Below are positions 50,475 through 58,712 of a DNA stretch of 64,000 bases, in pieces. The DNA lies in NCBI RefSeq assembly GCF_007655005.1, contig NZ_SZVW01000009.1, positions 274,923 through 338,922 of the forward strand, read 5' to 3'. How positions within the stretch are numbered: position 1 is the first letter of the stretch; each line of letters opens with the position of its first letter. A program made the translations under genes and the position numbers. The notes beneath the pieces are model-generated. The model was not told the origin of the DNA, made no database searches, and saw only the letters and a program-made list of their open reading frames with translations. The stretch comes from Streptomyces tibetensis (lineage in GTDB: Bacteria > Actinomycetota > Actinomycetes > Streptomycetales > Streptomycetaceae).

Positions 50475-51641
50475 ATGCGTCATTTCGGGCACATCGCCCC
50501 TGAGGTCCGGAAGCGTCTCTTCTTCCGCGAACCGTGCGTGTTCACCCCGGACTCCCCGGCCCGGCTGCTCGCCGCCGCCCTGGGCGCCACGCTGTACAGC
50601 CCGGCCACCCGTCCGCGCCTCGCCGACGACGTCCTCAAGCAGGCCGGGCGCGGTGTGGTCTCGATGGTGCTGTGCCTGGAGGACTCGATCGACGACGCGG
50701 ACGTCGGCCCCGGCGAGGAGAACCTGGTCCGCCAGTTCACCGCCCTCGACGACCTCCCGGACGCCGACCTGCCCCTGCTGTTCATCCGGGTCCGCGCCCC
50801 CGAGCAGATACCCGACCTGGTACGACGTCTCGGACCCGCCGTCCGGCAGCTGTCCGGATTCGTCCTGCCCAAGTTCACCGAGGAACGCGGCATTCCCTTC
50901 CTGGAGGCCCTCGCGACCGCCGAGGCCGAAAGTGGCCGTCGCCTTTTCGCCATGCCCGTCCTGGAGTCCCCGGAGCTGCTCTACCGCGAGTCGCGCGTGG
51001 AGACCCTGGAGGGCATCTCCCGCGCGGTCGACAAGTACCGCGACCGCGTCCTCGCCCTGCGCCTCGGGGTGACGGACTTCTGCTCCTCCTACGGGCTGCG
51101 CAGAGGCCCCGACATGACGGCCTACGACGTGCAGATCGTCGCCGCCGTGATCGCCGACGTGGTGAACATGCTGGGCCGCGCCGACGGCACCGGCTTCACC
51201 GTCACGGGGCCGGTGTGGGAGTACTTCCGGGTCCAGGAGCGCATGTTCAAGCCGCTGCTGCGGCAGAGCCCCTTCCTGGAGGTGCAGGCCGCGGAGCTGC
51301 GCGAGAAGCTGATCGAGCACGCCATGGACGGCCTGCTGAGGGAGATCTCCCTGGACCACGCCAACGGCCTGCTGGGCAAGACCTGCATCCACCCCTCGCA
51401 CGTGCTGCCGGTGCACGCCCTGTCGGTCGTCAGCCATGAGGAGTTCTCGGACGCCCAGGACATCCTGCGCCCCGAGCGCGGCGGCGGGGGTGTGCTGAGA
51501 TCGGCGTACACGAACAAGATGAACGAGGTGAAGCCGCACCGGGCCTGGGCCGAGCGGACCCTGCTGCGTGCCGAGGTTTTCGGCGTGGCCAACCAGGACA
51601 TCGGCTTCGTGGAACTGCTGGCCGCGGGATTGCCGGGCTGA
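50475..51641 (+). CDS. Ter-associated C-C bond lyase (HpcH/HpaI, CitE-like)
   Basis: A 388-aa barrel protein of the CitE/HpcH superfamily. ATLYSPATRPRLADDV, VVSMVLCLEDSIDDADV and FVLPKFTEERG contain the residues that bind metal and CoA-type or phospho substrates in relatives; RLGVTDFCSSYGL and KTCIHPSHVLPVHAL are further family blocks. In Ter-linked operons this lyase is predicted to make or break a C-C bond in a nucleotide-like product. ATG at 50475 after GGGGGAG. Followed at 20 bp by the PRTase fusion, so the genes form an operon. Confidence 0.85.
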   Translation: MRHFGHIAPEVRKRLFFREPCVFTPDSPARLLAAALGATLYSPATRPRLADDVLKQAGRGVVSMVLCLEDSIDDADVGPGEENLVRQFTALDDLPDADLPLLFIRVRAPEQIPDLVRRLGPAVRQLSGFVLPKFTEERGIPFLEALATAEAESGRRLFAMPVLESPELLYRESRVETLEGISRAVDKYRDRVLALRLGVTDFCSSYGLRRGPDMTAYDVQIVAAVIADVVNMLGRADGTGFTVTGPVWEYFRVQERMFKPLLRQSPFLEVQAAELREKLIEHAMDGLLREISLDHANGLLGKTCIHPSHVLPVHALSVVSHEEFSDAQDILRPERGGGGVLRSAYTNKMNEVKPHRAWAERTLLRAEVFGVANQDIGFVELLAAGLPG

Positions 51642-51661
51642 CGGCACGACGCAAGGGATTC

Positions 51662-54340
51662 ATGGAGAAGGCCGAGAAGACGGAGAAGGCGGAGAGGGCA
51701 GTGAACGAGGGGGAGCACCACGAGGTGCGCGCCGATGCGGCGGCCGGGCCGGCCGACGGGGCCGACGGCGTCTGGTCCGGCGACTGGGTCGCCGAGCGGC
51801 TCGGCGTCGAGCTCGTCGGCGACGACGGGCTGACCGGCCTGCTGGGGCTGGCGCTGCGCCGCAACCCCAAGCGGGCCCATCTGCTCGTGTCGAACGTGCT
51901 GGGCAAGCACGTACCGCAGTCGCCGTCCGTCGTGTACGGCTACGGCTGGGAGCTGGGCCGCCGGGTGCGTGAGCTGCTGGGCGACGACGAGGCCCGCAGG
52001 GCCGTCGTCCTCGGCTACGCGGAGACCGCGACCGGGCTCGGCCACTGTGTCGCCGACGGGCTGGGCCTCGCCCCCTACCTGCACTCCACGCGCCGCCCGA
52101 TCGCCGGTCTCGACCCGGCCGGCGGTTTCGAGGAGTCCCACTCGCATGCGACCTCGCACCTGCTGCTGCCCGAGGACCCGGCCCTGCTGGCCGGTGACGG
52201 ACCGCTGGTCCTGGTCGACGACGAGTTCTCCACGGGCAACACGGTGCTGAACACTGTCCGTGATCTTCACGCGCGGTATCCGCGGCGGCGTTATGTCGTG
52301 GTGGCGCTGGTGGACATGCGGTCGCCTGCGGATGCGGGGCGCCTCGCGGAATTCGCCGAGGAGATCGGAGCCCGGGTCGACTTGGTCACGGCGGCTTCGG
52401 GGACCGTGCGGCTGCCCGAGGGGGTGCTGGAGAAGGGGCAGGAGCTGGTGGCGCGGTACGAGTCGGAGAGTGCGACCGAGAGTGTGGCGGGGGGTTCGTC
52501 GGCGGGTGCGGCGCCGTCGGGGCTGATCGCGCAGTTCCCCGCGCCCCCCAACAGCGGCGCTGCCGTCGAAGCCGACCAGGAGGCCGACCCCCTGGGGGCG
52601 CGGGGAACTGCGCGACCAGCCCCCACCGGCCCGCGCCCGGACGAGGACCGCACCGCCCCCCACGCCACCCGCATCGACCTGCACTGGCCCCACGACCTGC
52701 CGGACGGCGGACGTCACGGCTTCACCCCCGCCCATCGGGAACGCCTGGAGGACGCCCTCCCGGCGATGGCCCGCCGCCTGGCCCACGCGCTGCCCGGGGG
52801 CGCCCGCCGCGTGCACATCCTCGGCTTCGAGGAGCTGATGTACGCGCCGCTGAGGCTGGCCCGGGAGCTGGAACGGGTGACGGACATGGAGGTCCGTTAC
52901 TCGACCACCACCCGCTCACCCGTCCTCGCGGTCGACGACCCCGGCTACGCGATACGCACCCGCCTCGCCTTCCCCGCCCACGACGACCCCGCCGACGGCC
53001 CCGGCGAGCGGTACGCCTACAACGTCGCGGGCGCCGGGTTCGACGCCGTCGTCGCCGTCGTCGACTCGGCCGCGGACACCCTCGCCCTGCACGCGCCCGA
53101 CGGCCTGCTGGCCCGGCTCGCCGCGCACACCCCCGAGGTCCTCCTCGCCGTCGTACCGTCGTACGCCCCTGAAAGGCCCCGCATGCTGCCCGAGCCCCTC
53201 CGCGGCCCCCACTTCTCGTCGTACGCGCCCGAGGAGGTCGGCTGGCTGCTCCAGGACCTCTCGGACGTGACGCTGGAGGCGCCGACCGAGGAGCGCGAGG
53301 AGGCGATCCAGAGCGGCGGCGCGCACTACGCGGAGTCGCTGCCGGTGGAGTACCAGCCGAGCGAGCAGTACCAGGAGCTGTTCCACGCCGCGCTGGAGGA
53401 GTCGGCGGCCCGTATCGCCCAGGCGGTCGGTGTCGTCACCGAGACGGTCCTCGCGGAGCGGTCACCCCGCCCCGTCCTGGTCTCCCTGGCCCGCGCCGGC
53501 ACCCCCGTCGGCATCCTCATGCGCCGCTGGGCCCAGCACCGGCACGGCCTCGACCTGCCGCACTACGCCGTGTCGATCGTCCGCGGCCGGGGCATCGACG
53601 CCAACGCCCTGCGCTGGCTCGCCGAGCACCACGACCCCCGGGACGTCGTCTTCGTCGACGGCTGGACCGGCAAGGGCGCCATCACCCGCGAACTCGCCCA
53701 GGCCCTGGAGGAGTTCGAGAAGACCGACGGCATCAGCGGCTTCAGCCCCGAGATCGCGGTCCTGGCCGACCCGGGCTCCTGCGTGCGGACCTACGGCACC
53801 CGCGAGGACTTCCTCATCCCCTCCGCCTGCCTCAACTCCACCGTCTCCGGCCTGATCTCGCGGACCGTGCTCCGCGCCGACCTGGTCGGCCCGCACGACT
53901 TCCACGGCGCGAAGTTCTACCGCGAACTCGCCGCCACCGACGTCTCGGTGGCCTTCCTGGACGCCGTCTCCGCCCGCTTCCCCGAGGTCGCCGACGCGGC
54001 CGTCGCCCAGGCCAAGGAACTGCTCGCGGCCGACCGCTCGCCCACCTGGGAGGGCTGGGCCGCCGTCGAGCGCATCAGCGAGGAGTACGGCATCCACGAC
54101 GTGAACCTCGTCAAGCCCGGCGTCGGTGAGACCACCCGGGTCATGCTGCGCCGCGTGCCGTGGAAGGTCCTGGCACGCGCCGGGGCGGGCAGCGACCTCG
54201 ACCACGTGCGCCTGCTGGCCGAACAACGCGGCGTGCCCGTCGAGGAGGTCGGGGGACTGCCCTACAGCTGCGTCGGCCTGATCCACCCCCAGTACACCCG
54301 GGGTGCGACCGGCGCCGACGGCAAGGCGGTGGCCCTCTGA
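51662..54340 (+). CDS. Fused phosphoribosyltransferase protein: PRTase-TRSP-PRTase-PELOTA
   Basis: An 892-aa fusion. Residues about 30-280: PRTase-2-like domain with the PRPP loop VLVDDEFSTGNT near 183-195. About 335-500: TRSP domain (HILGFEELMYAPLRLARELE, TRTRSPVLAVDDPG type). About 510-770: StiP-type PRTase-1 with VLVSLARAGTPVGILMRRW and VFVDGWTGKGAI. About 805-880: PELOTA RNA-binding fold (NLVKPGVGETTRVMLRRVPW). In many bacteria these are separate genes of the Ter module. The linker at 286-322 is encoded by an inverted dispersed repeat. Likely makes a nucleoside-like metabolite from PRPP; the product is not known to me. Confidence 0.88.
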   Translation: MEKAEKTEKAERAVNEGEHHEVRADAAAGPADGADGVWSGDWVAERLGVELVGDDGLTGLLGLALRRNPKRAHLLVSNVLGKHVPQSPSVVYGYGWELGRRVRELLGDDEARRAVVLGYAETATGLGHCVADGLGLAPYLHSTRRPIAGLDPAGGFEESHSHATSHLLLPEDPALLAGDGPLVLVDDEFSTGNTVLNTVRDLHARYPRRRYVVVALVDMRSPADAGRLAEFAEEIGARVDLVTAASGTVRLPEGVLEKGQELVARYESESATESVAGGSSAGAAPSGLIAQFPAPPNSGAAVEADQEADPLGARGTARPAPTGPRPDEDRTAPHATRIDLHWPHDLPDGGRHGFTPAHRERLEDALPAMARRLAHALPGGARRVHILGFEELMYAPLRLARELERVTDMEVRYSTTTRSPVLAVDDPGYAIRTRLAFPAHDDPADGPGERYAYNVAGAGFDAVVAVVDSAADTLALHAPDGLLARLAAHTPEVLLAVVPSYAPERPRMLPEPLRGPHFSSYAPEEVGWLLQDLSDVTLEAPTEEREEAIQSGGAHYAESLPVEYQPSEQYQELFHAALEESAARIAQAVGVVTETVLAERSPRPVLVSLARAGTPVGILMRRWAQHRHGLDLPHYAVSIVRGRGIDANALRWLAEHHDPRDVVFVDGWTGKGAITRELAQALEEFEKTDGISGFSPEIAVLADPGSCVRTYGTREDFLIPSACLNSTVSGLISRTVLRADLVGPHDFHGAKFYRELAATDVSVAFLDAVSARFPEVADAAVAQAKELLAADRSPTWEGWAAVERISEEYGIHDVNLVKPGVGETTRVMLRRVPWKVLARAGAGSDLDHVRLLAEQRGVPVEEVGGLPYSCVGLIHPQYTRGATGADGKAVAL
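52519..52625. repeat. Inverted pair of a dispersed Streptomyces-type repeat inside the PRTase fusion gene
   Basis: Near-exact inverted arms, 52519-52550 and 52594-52625, differ at one base in about 31. The core GGGGCGCGGGGAACTGCGCGA (52595-52615) is also found at 26697 and 35436, in non-coding DNA. Here it is translated as an Ala/Pro-rich linker between the first PRTase and the TRSP domain and could fold as a hairpin in the mRNA. Confidence 0.9.
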
Positions 54341-55234
54341 TGCCCGCCATCGTCGCCAGCGACCTCGACCGCACCCTGATCTACTCCGCCGCGGCCCTGG
54401 CCCTGACCATGCCGGACGCGCGGGCGCCCCGGCTGCTGTGCGTGGAGGTGCACGAGAGCAAGCCGCTGTCGTACATGACGGAGACGGCCGCCCGGCTGCT
54501 CACCGACCTGGGCGACGCGGCCGTGTTCGTGCCGACGACCACCCGGACGCGCAAGCAGTACCTGCGCATCAACCTGCCGGGTCCCGCGCCCACGTACGCG
54601 ATCTGCGCGAACGGCGGCCATCTGCTGGTGCAACCTGCCGGGTCCCGCGCCCACGTACGCGATCTGCGCGAACGGCGGCCATCTGCTGGTGGACGGCGTG
54701 TCCGACCCCGACTGGCACGCGCAGGTCACCGCACGGCTGGCCGACCAGTGCGCGCCGCTGGCCGAGGTGCAGGAGCATCTGCTGAGGGCCGCCGACCCCG
54801 TCTGGGTGCGCAAGCACCGCGTCGCCGACGACCTCTTCGCCTACCTCGTCGTCGAGCGGGAGTTGCTCGACGAGGACTGGGTGAAGGAACTCGCGGTGTG
54901 GGCGGAGAACCGCGGCTGGACCGTGTCCCTCCAGGGCCGCAAGATCTACGCCGTTCCCAAGCCGCTCACCAAGAGCGCGGCGATGCGCGAGGTGGCCCGG
55001 CGCACCGGGGCCGATCTCACGCTCGCCGCCGGTGATTCCCTGCTCGACGCCGATCTGCTCCTCGCGGCGGACCGGGGCTGGCGGCCGGGGCACGGGGAGC
55101 TGGCCGACACGGGGTTCACGGCACCCACGATCAGGGCGCTTCCCGAGCGGGGCGTTGCGGCCGGGGAGCGGATCCTCAGGGAGTTTCTGGGGGCAGTGAG
55201 GGGCGCTGACGCTCGGCCTGGGCCGGGCGCCTGA
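54340..55234 (+). pseudogene. HAD-family phosphatase of the Ter module, frameshifted by a 61-bp tandem duplication
   Basis: Starts ATG overlapping the PRTase stop by one base (TGATG). The first frame reads IVASDLDRTLIY (HAD motif I), a normal cap region and YAICANGGHLLV, then goes out of frame at the duplicate; the family sequence resumes in another frame at DGVSDPDWHAQVTARL and ends with the motif IV GDSLLDADLLLAAD. Deleting one 61-bp copy leaves 278 codons, a normal HAD length, so the duplication alone breaks the gene. In Ter operons the HAD enzyme should dephosphorylate the nucleotide-like product. It could be a reversible switch or an assembly artefact. Its end overlaps the DedA gene by 59 bp. 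Confidence 0.85.
54570..54691. repeat. Perfect 61-bp tandem duplication inside the HAD gene
   Basis: 54570-54630 and 54631-54691 are identical base for base. The unit is 20 codons plus one base, so one copy preserves and two copies shift the reading frame. Confidence 0.97.
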
Positions 55235-55961
55235 GAACTCGGGTGTCCTGGTCGTCGTGCGGGTGCGGCGCCGACGTGGCCGTTCGCGCACCGCGGCGGA
55301 GCCGCACATCGACACAGCCCCGCGCCCCTTCGGGGCGCGTCCCCTTGGGGCGTCGGAACAGCCGCACTGCGATGAACACCGCCACCGCCACCACCGCTAC
55401 GGCCAGGACCACCTTCGAGTAGGCGGAGACGATGTCCGAGACCTGGTGCCAGTTCGCGCCGAGGAAGTAGCCCGCGAGCACGAACGCCGTGTTCCAGAGG
55501 GCGCTGCCCAGGGTGGTCAGGCCCAGGAACACCGGCAGGCGCATGCGCTCGACACCCGCCGGCACGGAGATCAGGCTGCGGAAGATCGGGATCATCCGGC
55601 CGAAGAACACGGCCTTGGTGCCGTGCTTGAGGAACCATGCCTCGGTCTTCTCGATGTCCGCGACCTTCACCAGCGGCAGCCGGGCCGCGATGGCCACCGT
55701 CCGGTCACGGCCGAGCAGCGCGCCGACGCCGTACAGCGCGAGCGCGCCGATCACTGAGCCGGCCGTCGTCCACAGCAGGACCGCGAGCAGGCTCATCCGG
55801 CCGCTGCTCGCGGCGAACCCGGCCAGCGGCAGGATCACCTCGCTGGGCAGCGGCGGGAACAGGTTCTCCAGGGCGATGGCGAGACCGGCACCCGGCGCGC
55901 CCAGCCCGTCCATCAGGTCGTTGACCCACTGCGGCCCGGCGTCCGCTGCGATGGCTGTCAT
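55176..55961 (-). CDS. DedA-family membrane protein
   Basis: A 261-aa protein of the DedA/SNARE-associated group. Family blocks: ENLFPPLPSEVILPLAG, FGRMIPIFRSLISVPAGVERM and several membrane spans. DedA proteins flip or transport lipid carriers in the membrane. The conserved part ends near VRLFRRPKGTR; the last about 60 residues (from GCVDVRLRRGA) are encoded by a common repeat-like stretch and run 59 bp into the convergent HAD gene, so they are probably not functional. Confidence 0.88.
   Translation of the reverse strand: MTAIAADAGPQWVNDLMDGLGAPGAGLAIALENLFPPLPSEVILPLAGFAASSGRMSLLAVLLWTTAGSVIGALALYGVGALLGRDRTVAIAARLPLVKVADIEKTEAWFLKHGTKAVFFGRMIPIFRSLISVPAGVERMRLPVFLGLTTLGSALWNTAFVLAGYFLGANWHQVSDIVSAYSKVVLAVAVVAVAVFIAVRLFRRPKGTRPEGARGCVDVRLRRGARTATSAPHPHDDQDTRVLRRPAQAERQRPSLPPETP
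55296..55365. repeat. Dispersed-repeat-like stretch in the DedA 3' end
   Basis: GCCGCACATCGACACAGCC, then the hairpin CCCCGCGCCCC/GGGGCGCG and CCCCTTGGGGCG, look like a type of intergenic repeat I recall as common in Streptomyces. Here it lies in the DedA reading frame, after the last membrane span. No second copy is in the window. Confidence 0.5.
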
Positions 55962-56017
55962 GCCGCCACGCTAGGGAACCGAAGCTGAAGGACTCCTGAG
56001 GAAACCCGGCGGCCGCG

Positions 56018-56242
56018 TCAGCCGCAGCAGCCGCCTCCGCAGCAGCCGCCCCCGCCGCCGCCGCCCGCGCGGGGCGCCGGTGCCGGGGCGGAGGCCGAGC
56101 CGCCGACCGCGACCGTGGAGAGGAGCTTCACCGTGTCGTCATGCCCGCTGGGGCAGGCCGCGGGGTCGGAGGACTCGGCCATGGGACGGCTGAGTTCGAA
56201 CGTGTCGCCGCAGGTCCGGCAGCGGTACTCGTAGCGAGGCAT
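56018..56242 (-). CDS. FmdB-family zinc-ribbon protein
   Basis: A 74-aa protein. MPRYEYRCRTCGDTFELSRP holds the first CxxC pair; the single Cys in DPAACPSGHDD serves the second half of the ribbon. The tail GGGGGGGCCGGGCCG is extremely Gly/Cys-rich and typical of actinobacterial members. Function unknown; possibly a metal or DNA contact. Between the DedA gene and the divergent PBP gene. Confidence 0.88.
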   Translation of the reverse strand: MPRYEYRCRTCGDTFELSRPMAESSDPAACPSGHDDTVKLLSTVAVGGSASAPAPAPRAGGGGGGGCCGGGCCG

Positions 56243-56458
56243 GGAGACAGGTTAATCCGCGCCGACGGAAGTGACATCCTTCGGGAATCGCTTTGATCAC
56301 TGTTGCCGTACCGGTGTGGAGGACCTGTAAAGGCCGCTGATAACTTTCGATCGTCGCGAGAAGCCGTGAAGGCGGGGGAACGAAAGGGCTCGCTGCCGTC
56401 GAGCACGGCAGCCATGTCCTTCCGCGCGAGCACCATGGTGAGCGGGAGGGAGACAGCC

Positions 56459-58648
56459 GTGTCCAAGGCTGGGCGGGAATCGGACGAGACCATGCAGTTG
56501 AAGGTCCCCGCTTCCATGAATGCGGACGAGACCGTCATGTTGCGCATCGTCGAGGCGGCCGCGACCGACAAGGAGAAGGCGTGCTCCGGTACGGCCGCGG
56601 ACGGGAATGGCCCCGACCGGTCGCGCCGCCGGCGCAGAGCCCCCCGGACGTCCCCCCTGTCCCGTCTGTCCGCCGCCGCCCCGGGACCGGCACGACTCGC
56701 CGCCCGCGTCGCCTTGGAAGCCCGCCGCCTGCGGCCCTGTTATCCGCATGCCGACCGCACCGGCTGGCGGCGCTGGGCGCCCTCCTGGCGGCAGTGGCTC
56801 GGTGCCGCGCTGACGTTCACCGGCCTGAGCATCGTCCTGCTGGGCTCCGCCTACGCCGCCACCGACATCCCGGACAACCTCAACTCGTACGCCACCCAGC
56901 AGGACAACGTCTACTTCTGGTCCGACGGGACGCCCATGGCCCGCACCGGCTGGGTGCGGCGGCAGGCGATGCCCCTGAAGGACATACCCGAGGACGTCCG
57001 CGGCGCGGTGCTGGCGGCGGAGAACGCGAGCTTCTACAGCGACCCCGGCATATCCCTCAGCGGCGTCGGCCGCGCCCTGTGGCGCACCGTCGGCCAGGGG
57101 GAGACGCAGGGCGGCTCCACCATCACCCAGCAGTACGTCAAGAACGTCTACCTCAACCAGGACCGCTCGGTCGGCCGCAAGTTCACCGAGGCGATGCTCG
57201 CCCTCAAGCTCGACAACGGGATGAGCAAGGACGACATCCTCGAGGGCTACCTCAACACGAGTTGGTTCGGCCGCGGCACCTACGGCATCCAGCGCGCCGC
57301 CCAGGCCTACTACGGCAAGGACGTCGGCGAACTCGACGCCGGCGAGGCCGCCTTCCTCGCCTCCCTCCTCAAGGGCGCCTCGCTCTACGACCCGTCCGTG
57401 AGCCAGGCCAACCACGCCCGGGCGGTGGAGCGCTGGTCCTGGATCCTCGACCGCATGGTCGACACCGGCGCGCTGTCGAAGGCCGAGCGCGCCCGGTACA
57501 AGGAGTTCCCCGAGCCGCTGAAGCGGGCGCCCGGGTTCGACACCGGCAAGCAGAGCGACTACCTGGTGGAACTGGCCGCCCAGTACGCCAAGAAGGCGGC
57601 GCACCTGACGGCCAGGGAGTTCGACCTGGGCGGCTACCAGATCTACACGACCTTTGACCGCAAGCAGGAGACCGCGCTCACCGACGCCGTGGACAAGGCC
57701 CGCAAGCGGGCCCGCAAGGACGACCCGGCCAAGGCGAAGGCCCTGCACTTCGGCGCCTCCTCGGTGGCCGCCGACGGGCGCATCCTCGCCGTCCACGGCG
57801 GCCCCGACCACCGTGAGCAGGGCTACAACGAGTCGAACGCGACCACTGTCCCCGCCGGTTCGGCCTTCCTGCCGTTCGTCTACGCCGCGGCCCTGGAGCA
57901 CGGTGTGCACCGCACCCGTGACGGCGCCGCGACCGAGGTCACCTCGCAGACGCCGTACGACGGGGACGACGGCATCGCCGTGCGGACCCCCGAGGGCCCC
58001 TACTGGGACCGTGGCGGCAAGCAGGTCACCTCCCGCAACGACGGCGGGAAGTCCTACGGGCGGATCGGCCTGGGCCGGGCGCTCGCCCTGTCGGTGAACA
58101 CGCCGTTCATGCAGCTCGGCATGGACACCGGCCTGGACAGGGTGCGGGACACCGCCCAGCGGGCGGGCCTGCTCTCCTCCAGCTTCGGCCCGCAGGTGCC
58201 CGCGATGTCGCTGGGCAGTGCCACGCCCAGCGCGATCCGCATGGCGAGCGGATACGCCACGTTCGCCGCCGCCGGCAAGCACGTCGAGCCGTACTCGGTG
58301 GCCCGGATCACCCGCAACGGCTCCGAGGTCGCGCTGACGAAGCCCGCCGCCCGCCGTGCGGTGAGGGCGAGCGTGGCCGAGGCCGTCCAGTCCGCCCTCA
58401 CGGACGCCTTCCGCACCGCCCGCCCGGGGGCGGTCACGACCGCCACGGTGGCCGGGAAGGCCGGCACCACGCAGAACGACACCGCCGCCTGGTACGTCGG
58501 CACGGCCAACTCCGTGTCGACGGCCGTGGTGGCCTACCGCATCGACCTCACCAAGAGCCTCGAACCCCTGCCGCTGGACGGGATCGCGGGCTCTGCCGGC
58601 GACAGCGTCCCGTACCGCATCTGGTCGGGTGCCCGCGGCATCGGCTGA
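56459..58648 (+). CDS. Class A penicillin-binding protein with missing SxxK lysine
   Basis: A 729-aa bifunctional wall enzyme from a GTG at 56459 with GGGAGG upstream. A charged cytosolic N-terminus precedes one span (FTGLSIVLLGSAYAAT). The GT51 glycosyltransferase has VLAAENASFYSD and QGGSTITQQYVKN, with a normal second catalytic Glu in FTEAMLALKL. In the transpeptidase, SVNTPF (SxN) and KAGTT (KTG) are present, but the nucleophile motif reads GSAFLPF, where SxxK should have lysine (CTG leucine). The glycosyltransferase is probably active; penicillin-sensitive cross-linking is doubtful. Followed by an exported NodB-like gene. Confidence 0.88.
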   Translation: MSKAGRESDETMQLKVPASMNADETVMLRIVEAAATDKEKACSGTAADGNGPDRSRRRRRAPRTSPLSRLSAAAPGPARLAARVALEARRLRPCYPHADRTGWRRWAPSWRQWLGAALTFTGLSIVLLGSAYAATDIPDNLNSYATQQDNVYFWSDGTPMARTGWVRRQAMPLKDIPEDVRGAVLAAENASFYSDPGISLSGVGRALWRTVGQGETQGGSTITQQYVKNVYLNQDRSVGRKFTEAMLALKLDNGMSKDDILEGYLNTSWFGRGTYGIQRAAQAYYGKDVGELDAGEAAFLASLLKGASLYDPSVSQANHARAVERWSWILDRMVDTGALSKAERARYKEFPEPLKRAPGFDTGKQSDYLVELAAQYAKKAAHLTAREFDLGGYQIYTTFDRKQETALTDAVDKARKRARKDDPAKAKALHFGASSVAADGRILAVHGGPDHREQGYNESNATTVPAGSAFLPFVYAAALEHGVHRTRDGAATEVTSQTPYDGDDGIAVRTPEGPYWDRGGKQVTSRNDGGKSYGRIGLGRALALSVNTPFMQLGMDTGLDRVRDTAQRAGLLSSSFGPQVPAMSLGSATPSAIRMASGYATFAAAGKHVEPYSVARITRNGSEVALTKPAARRAVRASVAEAVQSALTDAFRTARPGAVTTATVAGKAGTTQNDTAAWYVGTANSVSTAVVAYRIDLTKSLEPLPLDGIAGSAGDSVPYRIWSGARGIG

Positions 58649-58712
58649 TCCCCGAGCCCGGCCCCGCCCCGTCCCCCCACCGCCACCTCCCCCCTCGCAG
58701 AATGAGCCGCGC

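Noticed and set aside
45827..55234. Ter island as a recently transferred plasmid-type cassette
   Set aside because: Base composition and codon style match the rest of the window and no integrase, tRNA junction or direct repeats flank it.
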